Shown here: positions 11,094-20,760 of the stretch, in pieces
Layout: each line of letters starts with the position of its first letter
Numbering within the stretch: the stretch's first letter is position 1
Origin: Welwitschia mirabilis
Taxonomy: Eukaryota; Gnetophyta; Gnetopsida; Welwitschiales
Direction of reading: 5' to 3'
Assembly (NCBI GenBank): GCA_051453625.1
Contig: JBOZIK010000001.1
Location: 37,248,986 to 37,279,317 of the forward strand
Length of the DNA stretch: 30,332 bases
Position numbers and translations under genes: made by a program
The notes under the pieces: generated by a model
What the model saw: only the letters and a program-made list of their open reading frames with translations
Told to the model about the DNA's origin: nothing
Database searches by the model: none

Positions 11094-11188
11094 TCCGTCT
11101 ATACTAGCGTGTTGTATTTTGCATCTTATTGATAATTAACAGGATTGGAATTTGAACGTGAACTATTGCATAAATACACACCGCAACA
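11094..11188 (+). repeat. LTR 3' tail inserted in the right LTR of F
   Basis: After a 43-N gap (11051-11093) the sequence TCCGTCTATACTAGCGTG and onward, ending ACACACCGCAACA, matches the ends of the Athila-like LTRs (for example 1-77 plus, and the minus strand near 18690-18775). The left LTR of F lacks it. The rest of the inserted LTR, about 1.1 kb if complete, is missing and may have been lost in the gap or collapsed in assembly. It shows no primer-binding site on its right side, so it is a solo or truncated LTR. Confidence 0.75.
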
Positions 11189-11485
11189 TATGTTTACATA
11201 AATTTTGTTGATTATATCATATTAAATTCAAAATTCTATGTTTAATTAAAAGCCTTGTTATTATTTTTACAAAGTAATTTGATCTATAAAAAATGCCATG
11301 TATTAGTTAATTTCATTAAATGTTTATGATTTTAATTAATATGCATGCTTTACAAAAAGAAGATATGGCTATATGGTGTTCATCCTAAGATGATTTTTAT
11401 GAATTCATGCTTGTATGAAAAATCCTTGTGCATTAGGCTTAATTATATTTTTCATAAGTTACTTCTAAATTTTGTTAGAACTACA

Positions 11486-11490
11486 AAGGC
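11486..11490. repeat. right target-site duplication of element F (AAGGC)
   Basis: Exact copy of 2972-2976, directly after the CA end of the right LTR. Confidence 0.9.
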
Positions 11491-11740
11491 ACCTTCTTAA
11501 TTGCTTCTAAAAAATGCATGTGGATCCTAACTTCTTTAAAATTTTTTAAGTCCTCAAGTTGTTGTTTCTTAATGTTCTCCTTTTTAAGGCATTGGATAAA
11601 AGGTAAAGGCTCTCTATACATGGGAAAGGATTCTTCTAAGTCTATTACCTTTTCTTTATTTAAAACTTGAAGGAAAGCTAAGTATTCTTGATAAGGGATT
11701 ATGTCTTTTTCTTTTACTTTTCCTTCATTTTTAGATTTGC
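11486..11740 (-). pseudogene. Gag-protease spacer of element I
   Basis: The minus strand reads a well-preserved stretch with PLPFIQCLKKENIKKQQLE and, after it, MHFLEAIKKVP. This is the conserved block between gag and protease of Athila/Tat polyproteins (pattern PxPxRLKKxxxxxxFxxFLxxxKxLHINIPFxEALxxMPxYxKFLK). The reading is cut exactly at the AAGGC target duplication of F. Across the insertion, at 2976 and lower, it continues with SYAKF, which is the expected next piece. This shows that 11486-13075 and 2208-2971 are halves of one element. No catalytic residue lies here. Confidence 0.88.
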
Positions 11741-12399
11741 TCTATGTTAATCCTTGGTTAATTTCTATGTTACTTTTATGGTGAATTTCTTTTATTTACT
11801 TTAAGTGGATTTACCCTTTTTCGACAAACCTAACTCCCTTTGGATTTAGTTGAGCACTTATTAAAAGTTTTTTTTGTCTTCATTTGGTTTAATGATGAAA
11901 GGATGTGGGTGGTGATTTCTTGGAGTTGGTGCATGCTCTATCTAAGTCTTTGATTTATTTGTGCTTGTGATTTCATAAACGTCTTAAAGATTTTCTCCAA
12001 TGGGTTAGATGAAGCTGTTTGATGATTTGATGATGAAGGATAAGGTTGAAAAGATAAGGGAAATGAGTTTTAAAGATAATAATCTTGTTATATATTATTA
12101 TCCTACTTACAAAATAAATTAGGATGATTTCACCAATTAAGGTTGTAAGTATTTAAGTATGGATTATTTTTGGGATTTTTCCATTAGTGTCCTATTGTGT
12201 TTACCTACATATGGACTATGTTTTGGAATAGAGAAATGGAGAGAGATTTGATGGTTTTGTGAATATCAATATCGCGAATAAGACATTTTGGTTTAATGAC
12301 CATGAATGAAGGTGAAAGTAAAGTGGTTAAATATTCTATTCTTCTTGCTAATTAATCTATTTTGTTATTTACTTTAAAATTTAAGGGGATCTTAAAAAA

Positions 12400-13075
12400 A
12401 AAAAATTGATATTTGGGATGATGAGATCTTGAAGTTTTGGTAGGATTTTACCAATTTTTTAAGCTCTTAGATATACTTTCTAAGTATTTTTAAACCTCAT
12501 CTAGGGGCATGCTAAAAAAATTACTTTGGCTCATCATCTTAACTAATTGATGATTATTAATGGACAAACCATCATAGAAGAAACTTATTTCCCTACCTAG
12601 CTCAAACCCATATTGGAAACATTTTAAGAATAGGTATTTAAATCATTCTAATGTTTGAGAAAAAGTATCATGGTCCTTCTATTGAAAATTCATGATTTCT
12701 TTTCTTAAGGAAATTGTCTTATAATTAGGAAATAATTTAGATATGAAAGCTATATTTAGGTTAGCTTGAGTTGTAATGAAAAGGGGTTTTGAGGTGTATA
12801 ACTAGGATTTCAAGTTTTATTTTAAGGAAAAAGGAAATAAGATAAGCCTAAGTTCATTATGAGTATTAGGATACTAAGGGACGATTGATAGGACACATTC
12901 AAATCCTTTGAGGTGAAGGTATGGGTCCTCAGACTCTAATCCATGGAAATAAGGCAAGAGTTGGATAATGAAAGGTTTGAATTCTAGCCTTTGATTAATA
13001 GATCATGGCATTAAGTAAGAAGGTATTCCTAGGCATTTTAGTTAGAGGTAACCTTAGAGGATTTTCCTAGATTGG
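12400..13075 (-). pseudogene. Gag capsid region of element I
   Basis: The minus strand carries the Retrotrans_gag domain in pieces. From about 13010 downward the readable parts are PFIIQLLPYFHGLESEDPYL and then HLKGFECVLS, the signature (I/L)xLLPxFHGLxSExPYxHLxEFE of Athila/Tat gag. Next come LRLILFPFSLK (family: IRLKLFPFSLKDKA), a degraded tryptophan-rich middle, and FELGREISSFYDGLSINNHQ (family: VSxFYDGLxPxxRQ), then an end resembling PEEAxxYLExIA. Stops and shifts interrupt it several times, so no product is possible. The gag of elements A and C is a different variant, so I is a separate lineage. Confidence 0.85.
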
Positions 13076-13775
13076 TTAGCAGCAACAGTGAGAGTGGCTT
13101 ATCATTTGACTGCTTCTTAGAGAAAATAGTAGGCTATCAACCTATTAATTGTCTTCTAGTTAGATGAAGATCCATTAAAGGGATCTTGAAGATTAAGTTT
13201 CTCATTTGGGTTTTGCTTTTATTATTGTAATGAGGCATTTGTTGATTAGTTTGATTGTTTTAAAAGGTTTAGGTTTGGTCTCTTTGGGAATTATTGTAAG
13301 CTTGGTTTTTAGTATCTTACATTCTTTTATGACTAGTATAGGAGTTTATGTTCTTTTAAATTAAACTTTAAGTTTTTTCATGAGTCCAGGTTATGCAAGA
13401 ATAAGTTTAAAAGATTTCAAGTAGGTTTCAAATAGTTTTTAAGTCAAATTTCATAGGGCTTATAAGATGGTTTATTTTAGTTATTGCACAAAAGGTTTTA
13501 TAAAAAAATTGTAAGTGTTTTGGGTTAGAAGAATAATAGTGCTAGTAAGAGCAAGTAATAGCACCAATTAAGTTTTGAGTTTTAGGTTCAGTTTTCACAA
13601 AGAAATTTTTTAATCATATACAAAATAATTATAATAATAATGTGAAATAAAATTAAAATCAAAAACATGAATGAAATAGATCATAATGTTTATTAAAATT
13701 AGTAGAAAATATTGAACGAAATACATCATAATTTTTATTAAAATTAGTACAAAATATTTTTAGATTTCAAAGGTT
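13076..13775 (-). other. non-coding leader-like DNA with a 45-bp tandem repeat
   Basis: No gene is visible. At 13673-13717 and 13718-13762 there are two copies of a 45-base unit (GAAATAGATCATAATGTTTA onward, then GAAATACATCATAATTTTTA onward) with few differences. The region lies upstream of element I's gag, so it is probably its untranslated leader, cut on the right by the LTR of element B. Confidence 0.5.
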
Positions 13776-14951
13776 TGTTGTAATACATATTTGTACTCCC
13801 AATTATAATATTCTAAGGATTAAATGTGACTTTTAACACCTAAAAAGTTGATATTCTAATTACATATAATACACATTTACATAGTGGAATCAATCCAAAT
13901 GTTATAGGCTTAGAGAAGTCTTTAAAAAGAGAATTTGGAAAATTGATTTTACAAAAGAAGAACATATTTTTGAATTTTTCTTTATAGAAAATGAAATTAA
14001 ACAATGCAAGGATGAAGACAAAATGCAATGCAAAGGAATGAAATGAAATGCAATGTAAAGTAAAATGAATGCAAACCTATTCCAATCTATTATCACTTAG
14101 ATTGGTTCTTATAGACTATATCAATTACAAACTCATGTTACCTTAATTGAAATTAAGATAAGTTATAAGAAAGAAATAAAAAATTATTTGAAAATAATTT
14201 TAATTTAATTAATAACTTTATTAAACAAATTAAAGTACATCCACTTGCAAGAAAAACTCCTCAATGTAAGATTCCCTACCTAATACCAAGGTATTCTTCT
14301 CACAAGTAGGATGGATCTTATTTTCTCTAATAATCTCCAATCGTTGCAAGAATTTAGATGACAAAAATGATATGGAATGAGGCACAAGAGGGTCTATTTA
14401 TAGTCTGGGATGGATAGTTAACGATTATTAAGGGATGTAAAATGAAAAGGCATGATTAGGATATACACTTTCATAATAATTAGATTAGTTTTTCAAATTA
14501 TTCTATTTATTGTTCTTCCTATTATTCTCACGAAATAGTGAATGACCATTTTAATCATCAAATAATTCTTAAAATGTGTTAATCATCCAACCTATGCTGA
14601 CATCCTAGGTGTTATCCAACGACATAGAGGACGACTATCAGAACTTGTTCAATTACTCATGTTGTACATTATTATATAGTGGTTGTTCTAATAACAAATA
14701 AGATGATTGTCATTTTGCATGAGTTCTCCCAATAACATAGTAAACAATTAGTGTTTCATACTCAATTCATCTTGATCATTATGCTTTAGTCCATCATCAT
14801 GCAAAAATATCTTCTTGTGTTGGAAATTGTTGAATTTCATGACCTATATGGAAGATTTACATAATTTGTATAAATCCTTGAAAACCCTATTAATAGGACC
14901 AGAAATTATGCTCCATAAGTATGTCAAATAGGTCAATTTGGCTTTGCAACA
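13776..14951 (-). repeat. 3' LTR of element B
   Basis: On the minus strand it begins TGTTGCAAAGCCAAATTGACC just after a purine tract and ends near ATGTATTACAACA. Its TATA box is TATAAATA at 14395-14402. It aligns with LTR D on the other strand: TCAATTACAAACTCATG at 14124 is the complement of the D end near 21400-21430. The first about 100 bases are present a second time beyond the gap at 15118-15220. A degraded U3 hairpin lies at about 14610-14636. Confidence 0.8.
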
Positions 14952-15286
14952 TAGCCCCCATCTAACATTTGTTAGTCCCTGATAAAGTAAACAGATAACA
15001 AGTTGCAAGACATCTAANNNNNNNNNNNNNNNNNNNNNNNNNNNNNNNNNNNNNNNNNNNNNNNNNNNNNNNNNNNNNNNNNNNNNNNNNNNNNNNNNNN
15101 NNNNNNNNNNNNNNNNNTGGAAGATTTACATAATTTGTATAAATCCTTGAAAAGCCTATTAATAGGACCAGAAATTATGCTCCATAAATATGTCAAATAG
15201 GTTAATTTGGCTTTGCAACATAGCCCCCACCTAACATTTGTTAGTCCCTGATAAAGTAAATAGATAACAAGTTGCAAGACAACTAA
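14849..15286. repeat. 169-bp direct repeat abutting a 100-N gap
   Basis: Positions 14849-15017 and 15118-15286 differ at about 6 of 169 bases and are separated by exactly 100 N (15018-15117). The copy covers the start of the B 3' LTR, the purine tract and 60 bases of 3' untranslated region. The coincidence with the gap edges suggests an unmerged contig overlap, as at 3662-4343. Confidence 0.88.
14953..14963 (-). other. polypurine tract of element B
   Basis: The minus strand reads AGATGGGGGCTA directly before the TGTTGC start of the 3' LTR; the second copy is at 15222-15232. This sets the orientation of B as minus. Confidence 0.7.
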
Positions 15287-16813
15287 CGAAATAAGTGAGA
15301 AAACAAACTCAAAACATGTATATATCATCAAAATTGAGTTTCAATTACAAAATGAAAAACACATCAAAAAAGCATAAGTAAAATCGATGTATACTATCAA
15401 GAATTAGTTCAACATCAATGTATATATTTATGTCAAGTAAAGATAGGTGAAAACTTTTTGGCCCACAAATCATGTAATATATGTGTCTGTCCCCCAACTA
15501 AATGTGCAAGTTATCTTAAGCTATGTAAACCATGAATAGAAGGAGAATAAATTGGTCTAGATATGAAAAATCATCCTATATGGAAATTCAATATAGCCAT
15601 GGACTATATCCTATAAAAGCATGTTTTTGAAACATAAAAAAGATGGTAAACTAGAGTAATAGCTCATGATTGTAAGGTTTAGTGGCAAGAAGGTCATAAA
15701 AAAGAAAGACATTTAAGGAAATAATTACGAGGAAGAGCGTCAATGCTATCATTCTAAAGGATGATCAAGTTAGAGGTCAATTTGATTTTATGCATAATAT
15801 TTAAGTAACAAAAAATGTAATAAGTAGACTAGAAAATGAGAAAGTCCTAAGCATTATTTCGAAAAAAGTGAGAAAAAAGACTTTGAAAAGACAAATAAAT
15901 AAACTAAGATAAGATGAAAAGTAAAATGGACAAGATAGGACATGAAGAAGATTAACTTGATGCCTAAAATTTCAATCTAGCGAAACTTCTTAGTAAAGGT
16001 TATAAAGCTGCTTAATATAGAAATGCATGATTTAATGTAAAAACCATAGAGTACCATTTTAAAGAACAATGATGATAACAATATCTAATGGTTATTTTTA
16101 GCAAAGTATCAAGTCATGTTTTGACTATAATTAAATACCTCTTTAAGTTATAAAAACCATAGTACTTTGATAAGATATTATCTAATGATCAATATACCCA
16201 TATGCTTATGAAGTCTATGCCTTAGAGTGATGGGAGTTTTCAAGTCAATAGGATGTTGAATAACATTGTTCATCATGATGATGAGATTGCAACCACTACT
16301 AAGAGAATAAGGACCTACAAGATAAAGCTAGATCATGACCAACTAATTCTATGATTGAGTCTTCATAGCTATCATATCATACTGCCAAAATCCTCTCTGA
16401 GGAAAAATTACCCTTGTATGTTTGTGGTAGTACATCAAGGAATAATTACATAAGAGTGGTCCTTTTTTTTCAATATTTCCCTCTTACTTTTCATTTTTTT
16501 GTTCTTTTTTATTAACTGAGACTTGCATTTTTAAAGCATTAATTAATCATTGAAATAATAAAGTAACAAAGTATATGGCTAAAAGCAAGCATTTGCATTA
16601 ACCTAATTGATACTTTGTAATAAAACAAGTAAGGATATTAATTGTAAACATTAGAATATTTTAAGATTAGCTAAATATAATATTTACCACATAAAAACTA
16701 AAATCAAAGAATTACTTAATCATGGTAACACCTATGAAAGTTAAACATATATCAAGTTAAAGATTATCAAGTAGTATTATAACTTAAACCAAGGAATAAA
16801 GCTAAGAAAGAAT
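15287..16813 (-). other. 3' untranslated region of element B, no gene seen
   Basis: About 1.5 kb between the integrase end and the 3' LTR. Athila-type elements often carry an envelope-like third ORF here, but no open stretch or transmembrane-like segment could be recognised. The sequence is AT-rich with a T-run at 16460-16510 (plus strand). Confidence 0.5.
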
Positions 16814-17080
16814 TTAGTAGATGGACAAGGGAAGATCTTCCTTTCTATAAAGAGGATCTTTTAAGTTAATTGCTTCTGCCATGATCAAGGTATAACAACA
16901 ATCATCTGGATATGTATAAAGTTTTAACCTTAATTTATTTACTCTTTGGATTTCTTGAGTTTGAAGGTCAGAGATCTTAACAGAGCCATAAGAATGTATC
17001 CTTTTCACAGATAAGGACCAAGCCATTCAGAGGTCATCTTATTATGTATAATATGTGATCAAGTACTATACAAAAGCAGA
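16814..17080 (-). pseudogene. integrase C-terminal domain of element B
   Basis: The minus strand reads WLGPYL, then VKRIHSYGSVKISDLQTQEI and RVNKLRLKLY. This matches the C-terminal GPY-like module of Ty3/gypsy integrases (WxGPFxVxxVxPHGxVEIxxxxTGxxFxVNGxRLKxY). An open frame of 70 codons covers 17026-16814. The same module in element A is at 21560-21790. The integrase zinc finger and DDE core that should precede it are absent: upstream sequence is the protease-RT linker instead. Confidence 0.85.
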
Positions 17081-17082
17081 AA

Positions 17083-17517
17083 TTAACCTTTATTTGTAAG
17101 TTTAGTAATTTTATCCTTGATAACTAGCTTAATGACATAATTAAGTAAGGCTTTTTTTGGGGAAGGGTGAAGTTGAGAAGTAATGATCAAGGGATTATTA
17201 GAAGTATTATTTAAGAACATGTGCTTCAAGCCATTGGATAAGTCTTTAAGTTGAAAATCATTTTCATCCTTCATAGTTGTAGAACACCCATCTTAATGTA
17301 AAAGATTTTGAATAGATCTTACATGTTGGACATCATGATCAAGTATGGATTCAAAGTCCTCATGAAAATCATTATTGAAATAGTGGTTTAAAAGATTTAG
17401 TTTAAGGTTGTAAGGATTGGAGAACTTTAAAGATTTAAAAATAATAGAAGATTCTTCCTCATCCTCCAACAAGATAGAGTTATATCATGTAAGGTGCCTT
17501 TCTTCTAAAGAATGATG
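17083..17517 (-). pseudogene. protease-RT linker of element B
   Basis: The readable part LKDLSNGLKHMFLNN, followed by PLIITSQLHPSPKKALLNYV, corresponds to the conserved linker before RT (family: LKPLPxHLKYAFLGxxxxxPVIISSxLxxxxxxxLLxVL). The matching text in element A is at 24893-25300, nearly in the same words (HDVQHVRSI against HDIQHVRSI; KDENDFQLKDLSNGLK against KDENDLQCKDLSNGLK). The linker then runs into a short remnant of the RT start (about 17111-17155) and stops at the deletion joint. Confidence 0.85.
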
Positions 17518-17822
17518 TTAAACTAGCATAAACGACCTAACTTTTTCTTTTATGTTTAATTCATCTTCCATGTCTTTTCTTGTAGCAATGAATGCTCTAA
17601 TATTAAACTTTTTATTACTTATATGACATTTCATCATCCCTGTATAAGTATCAATGACACAATGGGCTATTACACAAAAGGCTCTTTTTAAAAGTTGAGG
17701 GTATCCACCATTATGTTTAAACTCTCTAATGATCACATCTATAGGGTAAAAATCTTTCTCAATTTCAATCATCAAATCTTTGGTTATTCTTATAGGTTTC
17801 TAAATAATTGTAGGAAGGTTTT
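17518..17822 (-). pseudogene. protease C-terminal part of element B
   Basis: An 85-codon open frame (17775-17518), extended a little upstream in frame, covers the second half of a retropepsin. It shows DFYPIDVIIREFKHNGGYP, then a degenerate form of the GRPFLAT turn (LLKRAFCVIA), then HCVIDTYTGMMKCHISNKKF, where the family has (A/G)xALIDVxxGxLTLxxxxEE. The N-terminal half with the catalytic Asp is not readable at 17823-17900. Element A has the same region at 25310-25700 and is its closest match in the window. Confidence 0.82.
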
Positions 17823-18664
17823 CTAAATGAGGTAGAATCATTAGAATGTTGAAAATTTTTGTTGTCATTTCTATATGAAGTTTGAAAAGAAGAGGGAAAA
17901 TAATAAGATGGTTAAAAAGATAAAAGGGCTCAATTCCTTCTCTCAACATCATTTTCTGTTATTCTCCCTCTTTTTGAAAAAAATTCTTGAATTGTTTTCT
18001 TGCCATTGTCCTCAAAATTTTTCAAGTTTCTAAGAATTTTCCCAATGGTCCTTTTATATTTTACTATTCATTAAAGTAATTGAGAAGAATGGAATAAGAG
18101 AATTTAATTCAAGATGGTAAGGAAGATAAGTACATGATAAAGATTAAGTTCTTCTATCTTTGATGTTTTATTGTTTTATCAAAATTGTTAGACCCTTAAC
18201 ACTCAAAAGATGTGTAATGGCTATCGTTTTAACTATCATGGGGATAACTAACAAAATAACCATAGAAAAAAGGAAAATTGTAAAATAGAAGGATGTATTA
18301 TAGAGAGTAAAAGCAACTACTATCATCCTTTGTATCATGGAAATGATAACGGAAACTACATATTATTATGCTATAAAAACCAAAAACATAAATATTAAAA
18401 GAAAAAACTTGCAAAAAAAAAAACCTAAAAATTTTAGGTTTATTTTTATAATTTTTGTTTTCTGTAGCATTAATAAGTACTATCATCCTTAGTGTCATGG
18501 GAATAATAGAGGGGACGAAAGTACTTATTAATGGTATAAAAAAAATTACAAAAATAAACCTACTAAACCCTAATAAAAATATAATACTACTTAAAATAAA
18601 TAACCTAAACTAAAATCCAAGGTACTTATTTGTATAGTAATAATCCTCTAACTCCTTGTGGCCT
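17823..18664 (-). other. leader and gag remnant of element B with two hairpin modules
   Basis: About 0.8 kb separates the protease from the primer-binding site, far less than a full leader plus gag (over 2 kb in this family). The text at 17985-18050 (TTTTTCAAGTTTCTAAGAATTTT) resembles the gag end of element A near 26745, so gag is mostly deleted. Two hairpin modules lie at 18321-18348 (TATCAT...ATGATA) and about 18481-18510. At 18421-18441 there is a perfect inverted repeat AAACCTAAAA/TTTTAGGTTT with a one-base centre. Confidence 0.6.
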
Positions 18665-18682
18665 TCCCCGACAATGGTTTCA
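18665..18682 (-). other. primer-binding site of element B (tRNA-Asp type)
   Basis: The minus strand reads TGAAACCATTGTCGGGGA three bases after the LTR end. It agrees with 13 of 18 bases of the Athila-type primer-binding site TGGCGCCGTTGCCGGGGA as I remember it, and shares GGGAAGGC downstream with element C. The mismatches are mostly transitions. Confidence 0.75.
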
Positions 18683-18685
18683 GAA

Positions 18686-20046
18686 TGTTGTGGTGTGAAT
18701 TTATGCAATCTTTAAGTCCTTAGTTAAAGCCTATAAACCATAATACTTATAAACAACACACACGAGTATAGATGGGAGTTAATCAAAATGTTGTAATCTA
18801 TTGAAGGCACTAGGCTAGAAGTTAGATAATTAATTTCAAAAAGTATTTTAGTATTTTCTTTTTTAGTATATTAAAGTAAACAATAATGCAAATACAATGC
18901 AAAATAAATGATAATAAAATGTAATGGATGAAATGCAAGTGAGATGAGTTCTATTAGAATTCCAATCCTTTTATGACAAGAATTAGATCTTATAATTCAA
19001 ATCAATTAGGAATAGTTGATCACTTATCCATAACCAATATAAAATATAAGATATACCAAAAAGAATGTGAATAATGCAAATATGAAATGGAATAAAGGAA
19101 ATGCAACGCAAGATCTAAACTAATAGAGTTAATCTTAATAAAGGTTTTCCTTATGATCGAAATAAACTATAGAGCTTTCACCAAACTATAATCAACTTAA
19201 ACCATAAGGGGAATTTACACACTAGTAGTGAAAAGAGCAAGTAAATTAACCATTAGCTTTTACTTCTGATTACAACATAGTAGAATTACTTCAATGGAGG
19301 ATATGCAGCTCAACACCAAAATAAACTTCTCTCTCTAGCTACTGGATGAACCTCTTGTCCTTCAATCTTCCATCATAAAAATATCTAGTACAAAAGATGA
19401 ATTAGAAATGAGGATAAAAAAGGTATTTATAATTTTACATTGAAGGTTCTAGAATTGTAACCCTATAAGTCAGAAAAAAAACCCTAGTAGCCCAGATGGG
19501 ATGCATGACTCCATTACAAGATAATTCAGTCCTACTTATACAAAATAGTTATTGTCCTCACTATTGTGGGGATGACACTAGTGATGATGCCATATAATAA
19601 CAGATAAGTCATTAGCTTTTGGCTCTACAATCAGCCTTGTAGTTGGCTCCAAATGTGCTGTTATTCCTCATGTCATGGGAAAGATAATAGGGATGATACC
19701 TCCTTAGAAAAAGGACTTCATTAGATTCTAACTCCAGTCCACTTCACTGTCGCAATAGGCTATTAAAGTGCTATCATCCTGTCTATCATGGGGATGAAAA
19801 GTGAATGACAAGCCTCTCTATCTTCCAGATCAAAGAAAAATCAGTCTTCTGCATGGTTAATGTTTTCTTCAAGGCATGAAGTATTACATAAGCATGAGAT
19901 GCCTTCAAATATGCTAAGAATTTCATGTTTCAGTGAACATCCTATCAACTCTCTATAATCATTAGAATTGCATCCAAACCTGTATAAATTTCCTACAAAA
20001 GTACTCAAAATACACCATCAAATTCCTATAAATTGGCATCACAACA
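18686..20046 (-). repeat. 5' LTR of element B
   Basis: It is 1361 bases long on the minus strand, starting TGTTGTGATGCCAATTTATAGG and ending TTCACACCACAACA. TATAAATA lies at 19424-19431 and a U3 hairpin at 19553-19577, 121 bp upstream of it. Further hairpin modules are at about 19660-19690 and 19774-19797 (TCATCC/GGATGA, six perfect base pairs). LTRs E, C and D share start, TATA region and end. Confidence 0.87.
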
Positions 20047-20749
20047 ACTATGGTGAATGAAATTATGTCACTGCAATCTGAGCCATAATGACTTGATAAT
20101 ATATGATTTATTTTAGGAATTTATAGTATATTATAGAAATGAAGGTTTTACTATTAGATGATTCAAATTAGACCTTTAGAGTTAGCTTGTTTTCCTATAT
20201 TTTCCATAAATGTTCATTTAATCTTACTCTTGATTTTTGATTTTCTTTGAATTCTTATAGGTTAAAGAAGTTTGTGTCATCACTGTTTAATCTTCTACCT
20301 AGATTTATTCTCATAGAAAGAATGACATCGAATGTGATTAGTTTATAAATTATAAAACCTAGACATGGATAATAAATATTAAATAACATTTAAAATAAAC
20401 TATTCTATGTTTAATAACCATAAATACATCAATGATGGAAAAGAAGAGTAGATTTAATTAGAAATCAAATTGCATTAGTGTTTAAACTTGAATTTTTACA
20501 TATTTTACTCTTTAATTTTAGTTAACAATATCTTTTTAAGGTTATAAATATCATGTCTACCATTGAATTATTATTAACCAAGTTTTATTCTAATAATTTC
20601 TAAAATTTTATTAAAAAATAACTAATACTTAAAATTTTAATTAGACATTACTTTAAGCAGTTAAGCTTCCATAGAAGCTAAGCTATCCAATAAAACTAAC
20701 GCCATTTCCTGGACCAATGTTGTTGATGTTCTTATGGGAAATAGGTCCT
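20047..20749. other. 0.7 kb unassigned AT-rich DNA
   Basis: No reading frame or motif is visible on either strand. It lies between the outer edge of element B and a polypurine tract, so it may be the last internal piece of the plus-strand element that owned LTR D, or the older DNA into which B inserted. Confidence 0.4.
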
Positions 20750-20760
20750 AAAGAAGATGG
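20750..20760 (+). other. polypurine tract before LTR D
   Basis: AAAGAAGATGG directly precedes the TGTTGTGATGCC start of LTR D. The position suggests that D is the right-hand LTR of a plus-strand element rather than a left-hand one. Confidence 0.55.

Larger units (their letters stand above)
2977..11485 (+). mobile_element. non-autonomous LTR retrotransposon F, nested in element I
   Basis: The element has two long direct LTRs (2977-7007 with an insertion, and 9034-11485), an initiator-Met-like primer-binding site just after the left LTR, a polypurine tract just before the right LTR, and a perfect AAGGC target duplication outside both. The interior is only about 2 kb and shows no gag or pol, so it would have depended on enzymes from another element. 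Without a coding region its superfamily cannot be assigned; a large retrotransposon derivative (LARD-like) is the best description. The LTRs have diverged visibly by many substitutions and small gaps, so the insertion is old. The left LTR was later hit by solo LTR E and the right one by an LTR fragment near 11051-11188. Confidence 0.88.
9034..11485 (+). repeat. right (3') LTR of element F
   Basis: It starts TGAAGAAAAATTAG, ends AACTACA and is followed by AAGGC. It is collinear with the left LTR over about 2.4 kb except near 11051-11188, where a gap and a fragment of another LTR replace about 90 bases of the left copy (about 6640-6725). A 77-codon open frame at 10800-11033 is a chance opening in repeat DNA: the corresponding left LTR region (about 6391-6630) is not open and no protein motif is visible. 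Confidence 0.88.
11490..13775 (-). mobile_element. 5' half of Ty3/gypsy element I (Athila/Tat type)
   Basis: The element's gag and pre-protease regions lie here, with the protease beyond element F at 2208-2971. In the stretch between the two coding blocks (about 11740-12400) I see no conserved motif; a CCHC knuckle was looked for and not found. Upstream of gag (13076-13775) there is about 0.7 kb of non-coding leader-like DNA up to the LTR of element B. The 5' LTR and primer-binding site of I were not found; they could lie beyond B or be lost. RT, RNase H and integrase are absent from the window part that should hold them. Confidence 0.75.
13776..20046 (-). mobile_element. internally deleted Athila-like element B
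   Basis: On the minus strand the order is LTR (20046-18686), primer-binding site, leader, gag remnant, protease, linker, integrase C-terminus, 3' untranslated region, polypurine tract and LTR (14951-13776). The two LTRs share termini, TATA box and U3 layout but differ strongly in sequence and length (1361 versus 1176 bases). They are therefore either very old or come from recombined copies. No target duplication was found (AGGTT on the left, ACTAT on the right). RT, RNase H and the integrase core are missing, so B was non-autonomous by deletion. Element A is its closest relative in the window. Confidence 0.8.

Noticed and set aside
13840-14096. Two overlapping minus-strand frames with hydrophobic, Phe/Ile-rich translation
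   Set aside because: They lie in the R-U5 part of the B 3' LTR, and the same region of other LTR copies is not open.
15014-15331. Minus-strand frame of 105 codons with hydrophobic residues
   Set aside because: One third is gap and the rest is the 3' untranslated region, purine tract and LTR start of B. The apparent membrane segment is only AT-rich composition.
15287-16813. Envelope-like third ORF of element B
   Set aside because: Its place is right for Athila-type elements, but no open stretch or motif supports it.
13771-20051. Target-site duplication for element B
   Set aside because: The five bases outside the LTRs are AGGTT on the left and ACTAT on the right and do not match, so none is claimed.
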